A DNA stretch of 64,000 nt from Panopea generosa. Its lineage: Eukaryota > Mollusca > Bivalvia > Adapedonta > Hiatellidae. Shown piece by piece: positions 26,423 through 37,139 of this stretch. The stretch's first letter is position 1; every line of letters begins with the position of its first letter. The notes beneath the pieces are model-generated. The model saw only the letters and a list, made by a program, of their open reading frames with translations, was not told the DNA's origin and did not search any database. The translations under genes and the position numbers were made by a program. The stretch lies in NCBI GenBank assembly GCA_029582155.1, contig CM055897.1, positions 5,315,001 through 5,379,000 on the forward strand. The letters run 5' to 3'.

Positions 26423-28204
26423 ACTAAGTCATTTTGGCGAGCCGGATAAGATGATTATTTAAAAAACAAGATGATTGCTTAAAAAGCAAGGTGATTATAT
26501 TAAAAGATAAGATGATCATTTAAAACTAATGATAATGATGATGATGAAGATGACGGCGATAAACGGTGATTACCCACTATGGAGTTTAAACACTTATTGT
26601 TTTATAAATATGGACATTCCTATTTTTACTTAATCAGTTGTTTAATTAGTTATTTTTAATTGCTTATATTGATGCAGACTTTATACGATTTACTTCAACA
26701 TTCAAATACTAACGTTTAATTATTGAGACTCCAGGCATTCTACTCTACCTTGTGCAGCCAAAATATGAGTTAAAAATATTAGTACCGATTGTATTAGCAT
26801 TACTATGGTTTTTTAATATGTGTAAAACCTATATATTAGGCCAGACACTTTTGCTTATAGCGCAAATAAATTTGCTTGAGATATCATAAGCGTCCGACCC
26901 AACTTGAACCCTCAACAGGAATGATTCCCGCTGATTGTTTATCTGTGCACACTAATTGTGCTCAGTTGCTATGGTAATATTTTATTTGTATGACAGTACC
27001 GTTAGCAACCGTATATACCACATACAGAAAGTAATTGTCAATATATAAATATCAACAAACTAAAGTATGCCGTAAAACCAGCAACAATATTATTTTGTTG
27101 CTGGTATGGTACTTGACTTAAAAGAATATGGCTACACAGGTATTAATGTTTAAGTAAATGAGGTTTCATATATTAGTCTATTTTCAGTCGATCGTCTTGC
27201 ATAGCTCTATATTGAATGCCTATGATACTAATAACATCAATTGACATTCTCTAAAAGCATTATACAGTAGTATTTACTGTTAATGGTGAACCATATAACC
27301 CTGTACACACGTACATTGTTATTTATATACTTTAAATTGTATATTTGTATGGTACACTAGAAAGTTGTAATAACTTCTAAAAGTGTTCAACCATTTTTTT
27401 AATAATATAGCGGCAGGTACCGCTATATCATAGTTTGAGCTAAGCAAGTTTATGAATAATTAATTTATTGAAAAATGTTCGTCAGCCTTGCAATATTTTA
27501 CTAGTACACCACACTATTAAAAAGTGACCAACCACCGCTAATCTCCCATGATGTATCAGATATTGGTACACAATGGACTAAAAGTATGTTAAAAATTGTT
27601 ATTAAATTAAATTGTGATGTTTGTAAAGAAGCACCCGGCAGATTGCTCGTACCTAAAAAGCGCCATAATTAAAAAATATCTTAAAAAATCCGATATCCCC
27701 TCAGATCAGATCTGCTGAGAACTGATTAGTAGAAGTTGGTCACTATATATTTACAAGGTAGTCTTGTGTAATTCAATAATGAGTATCATGGCATTTCCTA
27801 ACCATGATATTCCCTAGAACCGTACTCAATGCTGTGTAGTGAATACGGAGTTGCTATATAGTCCCGTAATCAACATGATATACGTTACTATTTTAATGAT
27901 TATTAAAATTATAATCATTGTAAATTAACATAAACATGCAAAAAACGCTAAAATATGTATAATACATATCCATTACTAGATATAAAGCGTTCATGTTCAT
28001 ATTTAATAATACATCTCCTCCCTAGTTCAACACATAGGGCCAAGAGCCCCGATAAAAGCCGGTCGCTGAATGGTTCGATCGGGATTGTAACGCTCAGGAC
28101 ATAAAACTGTGAACTAAAAATAGAACTGTTCACTATTAGGTCCGTGATTGAAATCCAGCCAATCGGCGGCGTTTAACCTTCAATGGAATGTTGACCCGGA
28201 GGAG

Positions 28205-28217
28205 ATGTAAACAAAAG
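28205..28217. repeat. 13-bp target-site duplication, left copy
   Basis: atgtaaacaaaag, identical to 35385-35397. It brackets the minus-strand LINE exactly and is the expected footprint of target-primed reverse transcription. Confidence 0.75.
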
Positions 28218-29135
28218 ATTGCACTTGATGACCAGTGAATCTTGGTTGGAATTACACAGGCTATATGATGTTCATGTGGTGTAGGATAAATAGCTGTTTT
28301 CCAAGTGCAACAATACTCTATTAAAATAATGGAACATATTTAAGATAAGTTACTAAAAATAATGATTATAATCCTGTATCCTAAGTACTAAACGGCCCAG
28401 ATTAGGGTTATAAAATAAACAACAGATTATTAAAAGTTTTGTACATTATATACAACATTTATAGTAAAATAATATATTGTTGCACTTAGGATAGAGCTAA
28501 TTAGCCGCTTGGGACTAACAGGCCCAAGCCTAGTTAATATTGCTAATAATAGTGTTCCACTGAATCTGGGGGCCCTGTAATTTTATTTCATCACCCGTGC
28601 TGGGGTGCCGGGCCAGGTCCCTTGATAATATAATGAATATTATCATTCCCCAGGGTCAGCATATATTTGTTGTGAATGTTATAAATCCCATGTACAATTT
28701 CCTTTTTAGAGGAAGTTAATTTAAGGTGGCATAAATATAAAATCACTCTCATGCCAATCAATTTATAATTCAATCAGACTGAAAGTAAGCCTGACAAAAT
28801 AATTTAAATACATATTTGATATTTTAACATAACAATTCTCTCTGGGTAAGCATGGCTCAGCTGTGGGAGGTGGCATGAGTCCACACCCCAGGCCACACAA
28901 CATTTTTGTGGACTGCATTGTGGTTCCACCCCACCTCCCACTAGAAACTGATACTTTTTGTACTTAGAAGGACCAAGCACTATAACAAGTAAATCAGTCC
29001 ATACTGGAGATTCCAATCAAAGTACTATAAAACATTTTTGCTGACCCTGGGTGGTATTTATAGGGATAACTGATGAAATTAGGGCCTGGATTTTTAAGTC
29101 TATATTTTGTCAGACATCTGACAGTCTAGAATTTA

Positions 29136-32100
29136 TCATTCCAAGGCTTTATAGACTAAGGCCCGGACTGCCTTGCTGGGGTTCAAAATATTATTAATGT
29201 CGAAATCTAACTTATTTCCAACAAGTGCAGTCCTTAAATTTGCCCGAGGGACCCTGTGAATCGGGCAGTGTAGCAGAAAATGTTCAGTGGTAAATTTTTC
29301 CTTGCACCGGATGCAATCTCTCCCTTTATTAATTATATATTGTCCCCTATTTCCTGGGAGGAGATTTACACCCAATCTCAGACGAGTAATGCATTTATCA
29401 ATTCTCTTATTATTAGAGTAATTTGTTGGTCGTCTGAAATTAACCGAGGTCCTGCGAAATGTTTGTTTAAATGGTTTTTTAGAGATAAAAGTGGACCATT
29501 TCTTAATAATTATTTTCCTTGTTAAGGAATAGACCTCGGTTGGTGCAAGGGGGACTGAATTTGAAATATTGTTGTATTCAAGGCCCTCCTTAGCCGCCCT
29601 ATCTGCTTCTTCATTTCCTGATATGTCTACATGTGCTGGACACCATTCTATAGTAACTTGTAACCCTAATTCAAGGCACTGGTTATATTGTTTATATATG
29701 TCTGCCAAAAGATCAGGCCTTGATCTGCTATTATTATTTTTGAGTGAAGTTAAAGCTGAAAGTGAATCCGAAAATATAGCAGATTTAGTTGATTTATTTT
29801 CTATGATCCAGCACATTGCTTTTTGTATTGCGACTAGTTCAGCTGTGTAAATTGACAAATTGTTGCTGAGTCTCTCAGAATACTGTATCTGAAGAGATGG
29901 AATGACATAAGCAGCTGCAACTTTCCCGTCATCGGGATTTTTACTACCATCTGTATAAATTTGAGTGTGGTCAGCATAGTGCCGGTCAATGTGGTTTGCC
30001 GTAATGGATCTTATAAGTGCTGGCAAGTCACTTTTATTGAACTCGGCTGAGAGGGTTAACCTAATATCAGGATTTTTAAGAACCCAGGGCGGATCTGGTT
30101 TGGGTCTGAAGTCTGCTACACTGATCTCCCCGAGACCGTACTTCTCTATCAAGTCCTGGGTATAAGCCCCAAATGGCATGGCTATATGATTTTTTTGATA
30201 TTTAGACTTGATATGGTATCCGGTCCTGAAGAGTTTGTTCACAGGGTTTCCTTCTTTTCGGGTTTGAGCCCTGGCCCAGTATTTAACTGACTGGTCTTGT
30301 CGCCGCAACCATAATGGGGTAACACCTGCCTCTGCCTCTAGCAAATAACTTTCTGTGGAACGTAGTGCTCTGAGGGCTATCTTAAGGGCCTTATTCTGGA
30401 TGATATCTAATTTTTTTAATATTGAAGGTGGTGCACATGAATAGATTTGAGCCCCATAATCTATTTTTGGACGTATGAGAGACTTATAAAGAAGTAAGAG
30501 GCTATTTTTATCAGTGCCAAAGTCTGTTCCTCTTAACATTCTCATCAAATTTAAGTCTTTCTCACACCTGGTCATGATGTCTTTTATATGACTGTGAAAA
30601 TTTAGTTTCCTATCTAAAAGCATGCCTAAAAATTTTACTATTTTTTTAAATATGATTGGTGTGCCGCCTAAATTTACATCCAAGCTGTGCTGTTTTGAGT
30701 TGCCAAAAATAATTCCCACTGTTTTAGTTTGACTAATTTTAAAGTCCCATTCTTTTGCCCATCCCCAGATAAGGTCAAGTCCTGTTTGAGCTCTTGTTTG
30801 TAACAGGTTTAAGTTGACCCCCCCTAGCCATGTGCCTGAATCATCAGCAAACTGGCTGGTAACCATCCCTGTCCCCTCTAGTGTGTCAGGGAGATCATTG
30901 ATCAAAAGAGAGAATAGAAGAGGGGATAAAATGGCCCCTTGGGGGGTTCCCCTGTGTAACGTTTCCGTGTCTGACAGGGTATCCCCCACCTTAACTTGAA
31001 TTTTGCGTCCCTCAAGAAAGTTCCTCAGATATTGGTAGCAGTTTCCTGTTATTCCATGTTCTTTCAATTTATAGAATACGCCTGCATGCCAGGTTAGATA
31101 AAAGCTGCTTGAAGGTCTAGAAAAATTGCTAGGACTGAGTGGGATTAGAAAGGGATTAATTATATTTTTTGATTCAAGCAGATGTTCTAAACGCGCCTTG
31201 ACCATCCCCTCCATTAATTTACCTGGATGGGAGGTCAGGCTAATTGGTCTGTAAGACTGTGCTTCATTTGGGTTTTTCCCTTGTTTTAGTAGGGGAATAA
31301 CACAAGCCTGCTTCCAAGCTACTGGGTAGACACCATCATTCCACACTTTGTTATATAATCTTAACCACAGATACAAGGCTGAATTTGGCATGTGTTTAAA
31401 CATGTGGTAAGATATTTTGTCAAGTCCCGAAGCTGAGTTCTTCCTGCTATCAATTACTGATCTTAGTTCAAAAATTTAGAAGCCATTATTAAGTGGTGAC
31501 CTGTTTATTTCTGTTTTTTTTAGGTAGTTTTTATACAGTGATTCAAATTTATTTTGATAATTTAGTGTTTCATCGTTGACGTTTGAATCACTGGCAGCTT
31601 TAGAGTAGTGTTCAACTAAGAAGTTGGCTTTTTCTACTGATTTGACTGCTAAAGCTGTCTTATTTCTTAGTAGTGGAATAGGGCGTTGTGAATTTCCTTT
31701 AATTCTGCGAATTTTGGTCCAAAATTCCTTTGAGTTTGCGTTTTTATGTATACATGATTCGCAGAATTCTTCCCAGTTTTGCTTTTTAGCATTTAAGATG
31801 ACAAATTTTGCTTCCCTTTCAGCCTCCTTGTAGTCATATAAGTTTCCGAGACAAGGGTGCTGTTTTAGTTTATTTAATGCTCGTTTTCGCCCTTTAACAG
31901 CTTCGACACAGGAAGAACCCCACCACGGGACATTTTTTCTTGTCTTTTTGCCAGAGTCAGAGACAGGTATACATTTTTTTGCTACCAACAGGAACCTTTC
32001 TGTGAGATTGTTATTAAAAATATTGATATCACTAGAGTAGACGTCATCTAGGGTTATCTCCCTGCAAAGTTTTTTGAATAAATCCCAGTCTGCCTTTTCA

Positions 32101-32881
32101 AATTTGAATCTTTCTTCTTTAGAATTTTCTGTAATTTTGTGGTGTTGAGAATTTATTGTTATGCAGATTGGGTAGTGGTCTGATCCCATATTATCCCCAT
32201 GTACCTGCCAATTAGAACTAGCTGAAAATTTGGGACTGGTGAATGTTAGATCAATGCAGGAGCCCTTTCCTGAGCCCTGGTCTACTCTCGTGAAGGAACC
32301 GTCATTGAGTAGAACTTTGTCATTTCTCCCCGCCCATTCCAAAATATCCCTCCCCTGACGGTCCTCAAATGGAGATCCCCATAAAGGGTGGTGAGCATTG
32401 AAATCTCCAGTTATAATACAGTCCCTAAGTCCATCTTCAGCATTTATAGATGAACTTATGTATTCCAAAGAATCTAGGTCGCACCCCCTAGAGTATAAAT
32501 TGATAAGTATGAAGGGGGACCCCCTAGATAAACTCTAAATAACTGAATTTCAATCTTGGAGTTCCCCATATTATCTTTGGGGTCGTCTACTCTAATCTCC
32601 TCAAAATTAATGGTATCTTTAAAATATGTAATAAGCCCTCCACAAACATTGTTTTGGGCATTTTTATAAAAACTATATTGTGCATTATATCCAGGGACAT
32701 TCCTCTCTTTATTTGGTGGTAATTTTGATTCTTGCACACAGAGTATATCAATATGTGGATTTAAATCCAAGAAAACTTTAATCTCTGTGTGCTTAAGAGG
32801 GGTCAGTCCCTGAACATTAAAAGAGATCACAGTCAGGTCCCTATTGAAAATGTAGTTTGGTGTTGCGATGATTACGACCAA
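29136..32881 (-). pseudogene. LINE ORF2: endonuclease - reverse transcriptase - RNase H (broken)
   Basis: Endonuclease motifs are ISFNVQGL, CVQESKL, ITGDFNAHHPLWGS, DLTFTSP and GSDHYPI. RT motif B is TPQGAILSPLLF and motif C is FADD (SQFADDSGTW). RNase H shows IYTDGS, the Glu in TAELVAIQKA, FSDSLSAL and WCPAHVDISGNEEAD. A Cys/His cluster CIRCKEKFTTEHFLLHC ends it. Breaks: a one-base shift in a C5 run near 32517 (frames 32881-32474 and 32468-31476); an in-frame TAA at 31476-31478; and, near 31140, loss of a few dozen residues of RT together with a 1-bp shift that removes the first catalytic Asp region. It cannot encode active RT. The product normally nicks target DNA and copies the element's RNA. 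Confidence 0.9.
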
Positions 32882-33128
32882 TCAGTATCTTGTGTCTTGG
32901 AGACTGAGACAGGATTTTTTTTGGTGTTTTGGCCTGCCTCAGAATCCCTGCCAGCACGGGTAATTTAGTTGCCATATTTGAGGCAGGTGCGCATTTTAAA
33001 TTTTCTTGAGAATTTTTACCGACCCCCACTGTACTTTGGACCACACTGGCTTTTTCTATTGTTAATTTTTTTAGTTTATAAATAAATTCTCGTTTGAGAT
33101 AATTTGATAGTTTGTTTCCTGTTATTTT

Positions 33129-35083
33129 TTATTTATTTAGGATTAATTCTTTTGTTATTTCCACAATACTATCCAAATCTATTGTAAAATTGTCCGAATT
33201 ATTTATGACTTGTATTGTGGAGTTTATTTTTGAAGTCGATTCTGAATGTTGTTTTTGGAATGGGGAAGTTTGTTGGATTCTATCTGCCAGTGTGGTTACT
33301 TTAATCGGTTGACTTATCACTCCTGGATCTATACCTCCCACAAGGTCAGCAATGAACACAGATTCCAGCAACGAGTGTGATGATACACCTTCCGTATTGT
33401 TGTCCCTGTCGGAGTGATAGAAACTGGAGTGAATAGATACCAAGGACTCCTCTCCAGTGACATTAAAGTCGCTGCAGTCACTAAAGGATGACTCCGAAAC
33501 ATGAGTTCGGGACAAGTTGTCGCAGTCTCCTAGAGAGGAGTCAGGAGGTGTACTGGGGGTCGATGTAACTAGTTTGGGTGAATTTATAGGGGTTATGAAA
33601 CCCCTTTCTGTTTTTATTTTTGTTGACGGGGAGTTTGCCGCTGGCTCTGTATTTATTAGTCCTGCTGTACCCACTATTTTTAAACTATCAGTAGTGGGAC
33701 TGATTATAACACAGTCTGAAGTATCTGACTGTGAACTAGTAATTGAATCCCCCCCTTTATTAAATCTAAAGAAATCCCGTTCTCCATTGGTTTTTATAAA
33801 GGTTCTAACGAGATGACCTGTTGGAGTCCGGTTAAATTTGGAGTTTATTTCTTTTATGTTTTTTGTCTCAGAGGGTATATGAGAGGAATTCTTTACCTGG
33901 ATAACGGGAGTCAGAGGTCCTTGGGTTCTCTGAGCCCCGGGGGATGGTAATTTATCCTTCCCCTGGTTATTTATGTTAACATCTGGGTTTTTATGGCCCT
34001 GTTCCTCTCTTTTTGGCCGTGAGATAGCCCCTGAGCTGGTTTTGTCCCCATTATTTCTTAGAATTTTGGAGTCCGCGGCCACTTCCCCTTTAGCTTTGGA
34101 GATGTAGTTAAGTTTTTGGTATCTAGTTTTTGTTGAGCGCCGGCATGGGCCCCCCCCGGTGTGACTCTGTGGGGGTGTAGTGGCGGTGACCCGATTATTT
34201 CTCTTCACCGCCACATCCCAGGGGATCCCGTCCCTATAAGCCAAACTAGAGACTTTAGCCGCTATAATGTAGGACGGGCAGCCCCTGAACCGGGTAGTGT
34301 GGCCATCCCCACAGTTAGCACACCGCGGTATTCCGGAATACCGGCACTCACGAATATTATGGTGTCCTGAGCACCTATCGCACCTGACCTCGTTTTTACA
34401 ACCAGAGCTCCCGTGCCCAAATGCCTGGCAGGTGTAGCACCGAATCGGGGGCGGCGAATACTCCTCCACGTCCCAATAAGTGGGAGTGCCAGCCACTGTG
34501 ACTGACAGCGGCAGAGATCTGCCCGTGAATGTAAGTTTCACCGCCCCAGACTGGCGGCCAAATTTGTCCTTAAGCCTGTCGGCCTTTAGGACATCACAGA
34601 CCCCACCATCTTTCCTTGGTTTAGGTTGAAGGTGGGATCGGAGGTCCCCAAGGTCGACCCGCAAGGGTATATTGTGGATCACCCCGGCTATTGAAGGTCC
34701 ACCACTGGGAAGAAAGGTCACCAGTGGGATATTAGCCAGGGTGAAAGGTTTTATTTTTAAAACACCCGCCAGACATTCGGCCGACGCGAGCTCTAGCATA
34801 AAGGACCCCGACTTCAGCGGTTAATTCTATTTATTTTATTGGCCAGCTCCCGATGAATGGCTTTTGTGAACTGGATGATGGAAATATGATCCAGTATGGG
34901 AGCTGGCCCGGCTGACTTTATAATCAGCCTGTGTGCCCACGTACTTTTGGTAAGGTAGTGACTGTCCGTGGACACTCTGGGCTGATCATTTAAAAATGAG
35001 GCTCGATTGAATCGAGCCTCATTGTTGCCAAAAGTGGCCCATTTATTATGCCTGGCTGCATCCATTTGAAATGAAGAATCCAA
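33129..35083 (-). pseudogene. LINE ORF1: gag-like RNA-binding protein (frameshifted)
   Basis: The C-terminal half has three zinc-knuckle-like motifs in a row: CYTCQAFGHGSSGC, CDRCSGHHNIREC and CANCGDGHTTRFRGC, typical of ORF1 of jockey/I-group LINEs. A long polar Ser/Thr-rich tail follows. The N-terminal part is a separate frame (35083-34814, beginning MDSSFQMDAARHNKW) that ends in a stop ~15 bases before the second frame opens at 34799, so one frameshift near 34805 breaks it. ORF1 proteins bind the element RNA to form the RNP. Confidence 0.82.
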
Positions 35084-35384
35084 TAATTATTGACAGATGA
35101 TTGATGGAATGAAATGAACATGAGAATAATTTATTCTGTAATGAACATGAACATGATGATGTTTATATATGGTCCGATGGTTATATGATGATTACATGAT
35201 TGATGATTGATACTACATCTGTGAATATCCGGTCGCCAAAATGACAGTTCAAAGATAAAGGGCAAACAAAACAGAGGTAAATGTGATAAATTCTATTGCA
35301 CTGTATATACTATCCTAGTAATTTTGGATGGGGTCAATTTTGAATATACAGTGCGCTTAAAGAGGGTGGGGGTGATTTTAATAA

Positions 35385-35397
35385 ATGTAAACAAAAG
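35385..35397. repeat. 13-bp target-site duplication, right copy
   Basis: Identical to 28205-28217. It marks the 5' end of the minus-strand LINE and the point where the DNA transposon sequence resumes. Confidence 0.75.
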
Positions 35398-35602
35398 TAT
35401 GAAGAAGTCTAAAGTCTAAAAAAGGTAAATAAAGCAGAAAATGGAGGCTTCGGAGGTTACCCGGTGGAGCGAAATAGTGTATATAATTCACATATAATGT
35501 TTTAGTCCTTGTAGATCCACCGTTGGCAGGTACAAATTAAATTTAAGATTTTATTTGGCCCACATACACAAAAATGGCCGCCTCCTGGCTGACTGGAAAC
35601 AG

Positions 35603-36450
35603 GAAGTGTGGAATGGTTCAAAAGATATGAAGTATGTCAGAAGTATCTGATTTCAAAGACAGAATATTACAGAATTATAGAAAGCTTGAAATCTGACACT
35701 GTACTTATCATACTGCCTTCTACCAGTAAAACGAACCCGCCAGACCATTCCCAGATATCCCCATCAGTCACCACCACACCAATCTTGGAAGACCACACTA
35801 TCCAGATCAGGAAGCGTAGAACTGAAGCCTATGCAGCACTACTATCTCAGACAGAGAGGATGGTGAAACGCAGCCGTGTGGATCTCAAAACCGGTGTGCC
35901 TGGGGACAATGTGGCTGTTCCTATACGGGCAGTAGATCGTGGCAGAGGGGATCCTCGTAACATTCTTGGTGTCATCGTCAACAGAGACGTCGACACTGAC
36001 CAGTACAAGATTGCTGTAAAGGCGGGTGTTTTAAAGGGACAATACTCCAGGAACCAGTTTGATCTGTGTCCTCAGCCATTACTGACAGAAGCTGATGTTA
36101 GTCAGGAGAATATAACGTCACTTCGTTCTGCTGTTATTGCGGAATCTTCATCTGGTGGGCAAGGTTTTACCAAGTGCAACTGCAACAGTCCAAAAAAGTG
36201 CCAGTCCAACAGATGCAAATGTTTTAAAGCAAAGCTGAAGTGTAACTCAAGATGTCATCCAACAAATAAACTTTTGATAGATATGCCCAATATACAATGG
36301 GAAATGTGTGCCGCATTAATCAGTTACTGCAGTGCTCATTGCACTTGTGCCTTTTTTAAATACAATCATCAAAGTGCTTTCCTTGAGACCTGTTTTACCA
36401 ACCCACCATACCTTCCCCTTTCTTCTATGTTTTATTCTGTTTTTATTTAA
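35603..36450 (+). pseudogene. Internally deleted Ginger/KRBA2-like integrase remnant
   Basis: The frame opens after a plausible acceptor (aaacag at 35597-35602). The N-terminal bit CQKYLISKTEYYRIIESLK resembles the start of KRBA2-like integrase proteins common in bivalves. It jumps directly to the C-terminal part: RKRRTEAYAALLSQTERMVK, VDRGRGDPRNILGVIV, AVKAGVLKGQYSRNQFDLCP and a Cys-rich tail (CNCNSPKKCQSNRCKC ... KLKCNSRCH). The DDE core and its zinc-binding N-terminus are absent, so it cannot catalyse integration. The surviving tail could still bind DNA. Family naming is from recalled resemblance; host-gene KRBA2 versus Ginger transposase cannot be separated, but the flanking TIRs favour a transposon. 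The frame ends at the border of a MITE (36450). Confidence 0.65.
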
Positions 36451-36658
36451 ACCCTTTACTGCCGGAAGCAATTCTGCGCATGTGCAACATTGTGTCTGCT
36501 GCATTTTCAAACTTCGGAGATTAACTTAATTTTGGCGAAAATATTGGCCGAGTGTCAAACAGCTTGGATCCGGATGAGACGCCGAGTTACTCGATGTCTC
36601 ATCCTGATCTAAGCTGTTTCCATATAACACTATAGTTTAAGGTAAGCAGTGAAGGGTT
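36450..36658. mobile_element. 209-bp MITE with TA target duplication
   Basis: Ends AACCCTTTACTGC and GCAGTGAAGGGTT (one mismatch), flanked by TA on both sides (36448-36449, 36659-36660), as for Tc1/mariner-type MITEs. The centre is a second inverted repeat: aaacagcttggatccggatg ... catcctgatctaagctgttt. It lies inside the larger transposon, immediately after the integrase frame. Confidence 0.75.
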
Positions 36659-36736
36659 TAATTGTCAATAAATTAGATGCCGGTAAATTGATGAGTTTTA
36701 CTGTTTTCTCTCTGATTCACAACAGTTTGCAGTTTG

Positions 36737-36870
36737 TAATTTTGGCGAAAATATTGGCCGAGTGTCAAACAGCATGGATCCGGATGAGATGCCGAGTTAC
36801 TCGGTGTCTCATCCTGATCTAATCTGTTTCCATATAACACTATAGTTTAAGGTAAGTAGTGAAGGGGTTT
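36737..36870. repeat. Partial second copy of the MITE
   Basis: Repeats the right-hand ~130 bp of the MITE at an offset of about 210 bp, with point differences (gacgccgag/gatgccgag, aagcag/aagtag). Both sides carry gtttgcagttt(g), suggesting a local duplication rather than independent insertion. Confidence 0.75.
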
Positions 36871-36999
36871 ATTGGTTATTGTAAGTTTGCAGTTTGGTTG
36901 AACTACGCAAGAAACTATACCTGAAATGTATACCTGATTATTCAAATGTATCAATAAATAAAAAAAAACACCAGATGTATTGTCTGCTTATTTCCTCTT

Positions 37000-37135
37000 C
37001 AGGGATTTCATGAAATCCCTGACTACATTTTTCAGGGATTTCACGAAATTACTGGAGTGAAACAGTAATTTCGTGAAATTACTGAAATTTTCAGGGATTT
37101 CATGAAATCCCTGGTTTCACTATCTTACTGTAACA
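37000..37135. repeat. Right terminal inverted repeat with four palindromes
   Basis: 22-bp palindromes at 37000-37021, 37033-37054, 37063-37084 and 37092-37113. Sites 1 and 4 are identical and perfect (half-site CAGGGATTTCA); site 3 has CAGTAATTTCG; site 2 is a hybrid of the two. They precede atcttactgtaaca at the tip. Centre-to-centre spacing is 29-33 bp. Confidence 0.92.
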
Positions 37136-37139
37136 TATA

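Larger units (their letters stand above)
28218..35384 (-). mobile_element. Near full-length I-type non-LTR retrotransposon (LINE), defective
   Basis: 7,167 bp between identical 13-bp flanks. In transcriptional order (minus strand): 5' UTR 35384-35084; gag-like ORF1 35083-33129; ORF2 32881-29136 with AP endonuclease, reverse transcriptase, RNase H and a terminal Cys/His cluster; 3' UTR 29135-28218. RNase H after RT places it in the I/Nimb/Ingi group rather than L1 or CR1. The body is damaged by at least two frameshifts, one in-frame stop and an RT deletion. It inserted into the DNA transposon at 25916-37135 and is therefore younger than that element. Confidence 0.85.
25916..37135 (+). mobile_element. 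DNA transposon with palindromic TIRs, Ginger/KRBA2-like, disrupted by a LINE
   Basis: The termini are 46-bp inverted repeats with one mismatch (25916-25961 and 37090-37135), starting TGTTACAGTAAGAT. This fits the TGTNR rule reported for Ginger elements. Flanks are TATA on both sides (25912-25915, 37136-37139), compatible with a 4-bp target duplication but in AT-rich DNA. An integrase-like remnant (35603-36450) near the right end gives the family. Removing the LINE (28218-35384 plus one 13-bp target copy) leaves about 4 kb. The core integrase domain is missing, so this copy is non-autonomous. Family assignment is inference; the paired TIRs are directly visible. Confidence 0.75.

Noticed and set aside
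29280..30999. Plus-strand ORFs within the LINE ORF2
   Set aside because: Antisense shadows of the RT/RNase H frame.
33517..34370. Plus-strand ORFs within the LINE ORF1
   Set aside because: Antisense shadows of the gag-like frame.
25916..37135. LTR retrotransposon
   Set aside because: The ends are inverted, not direct, repeats. No primer-binding site, protease or LTR-type polymerase seen; the RT inside belongs to a separate non-LTR element on the opposite strand.
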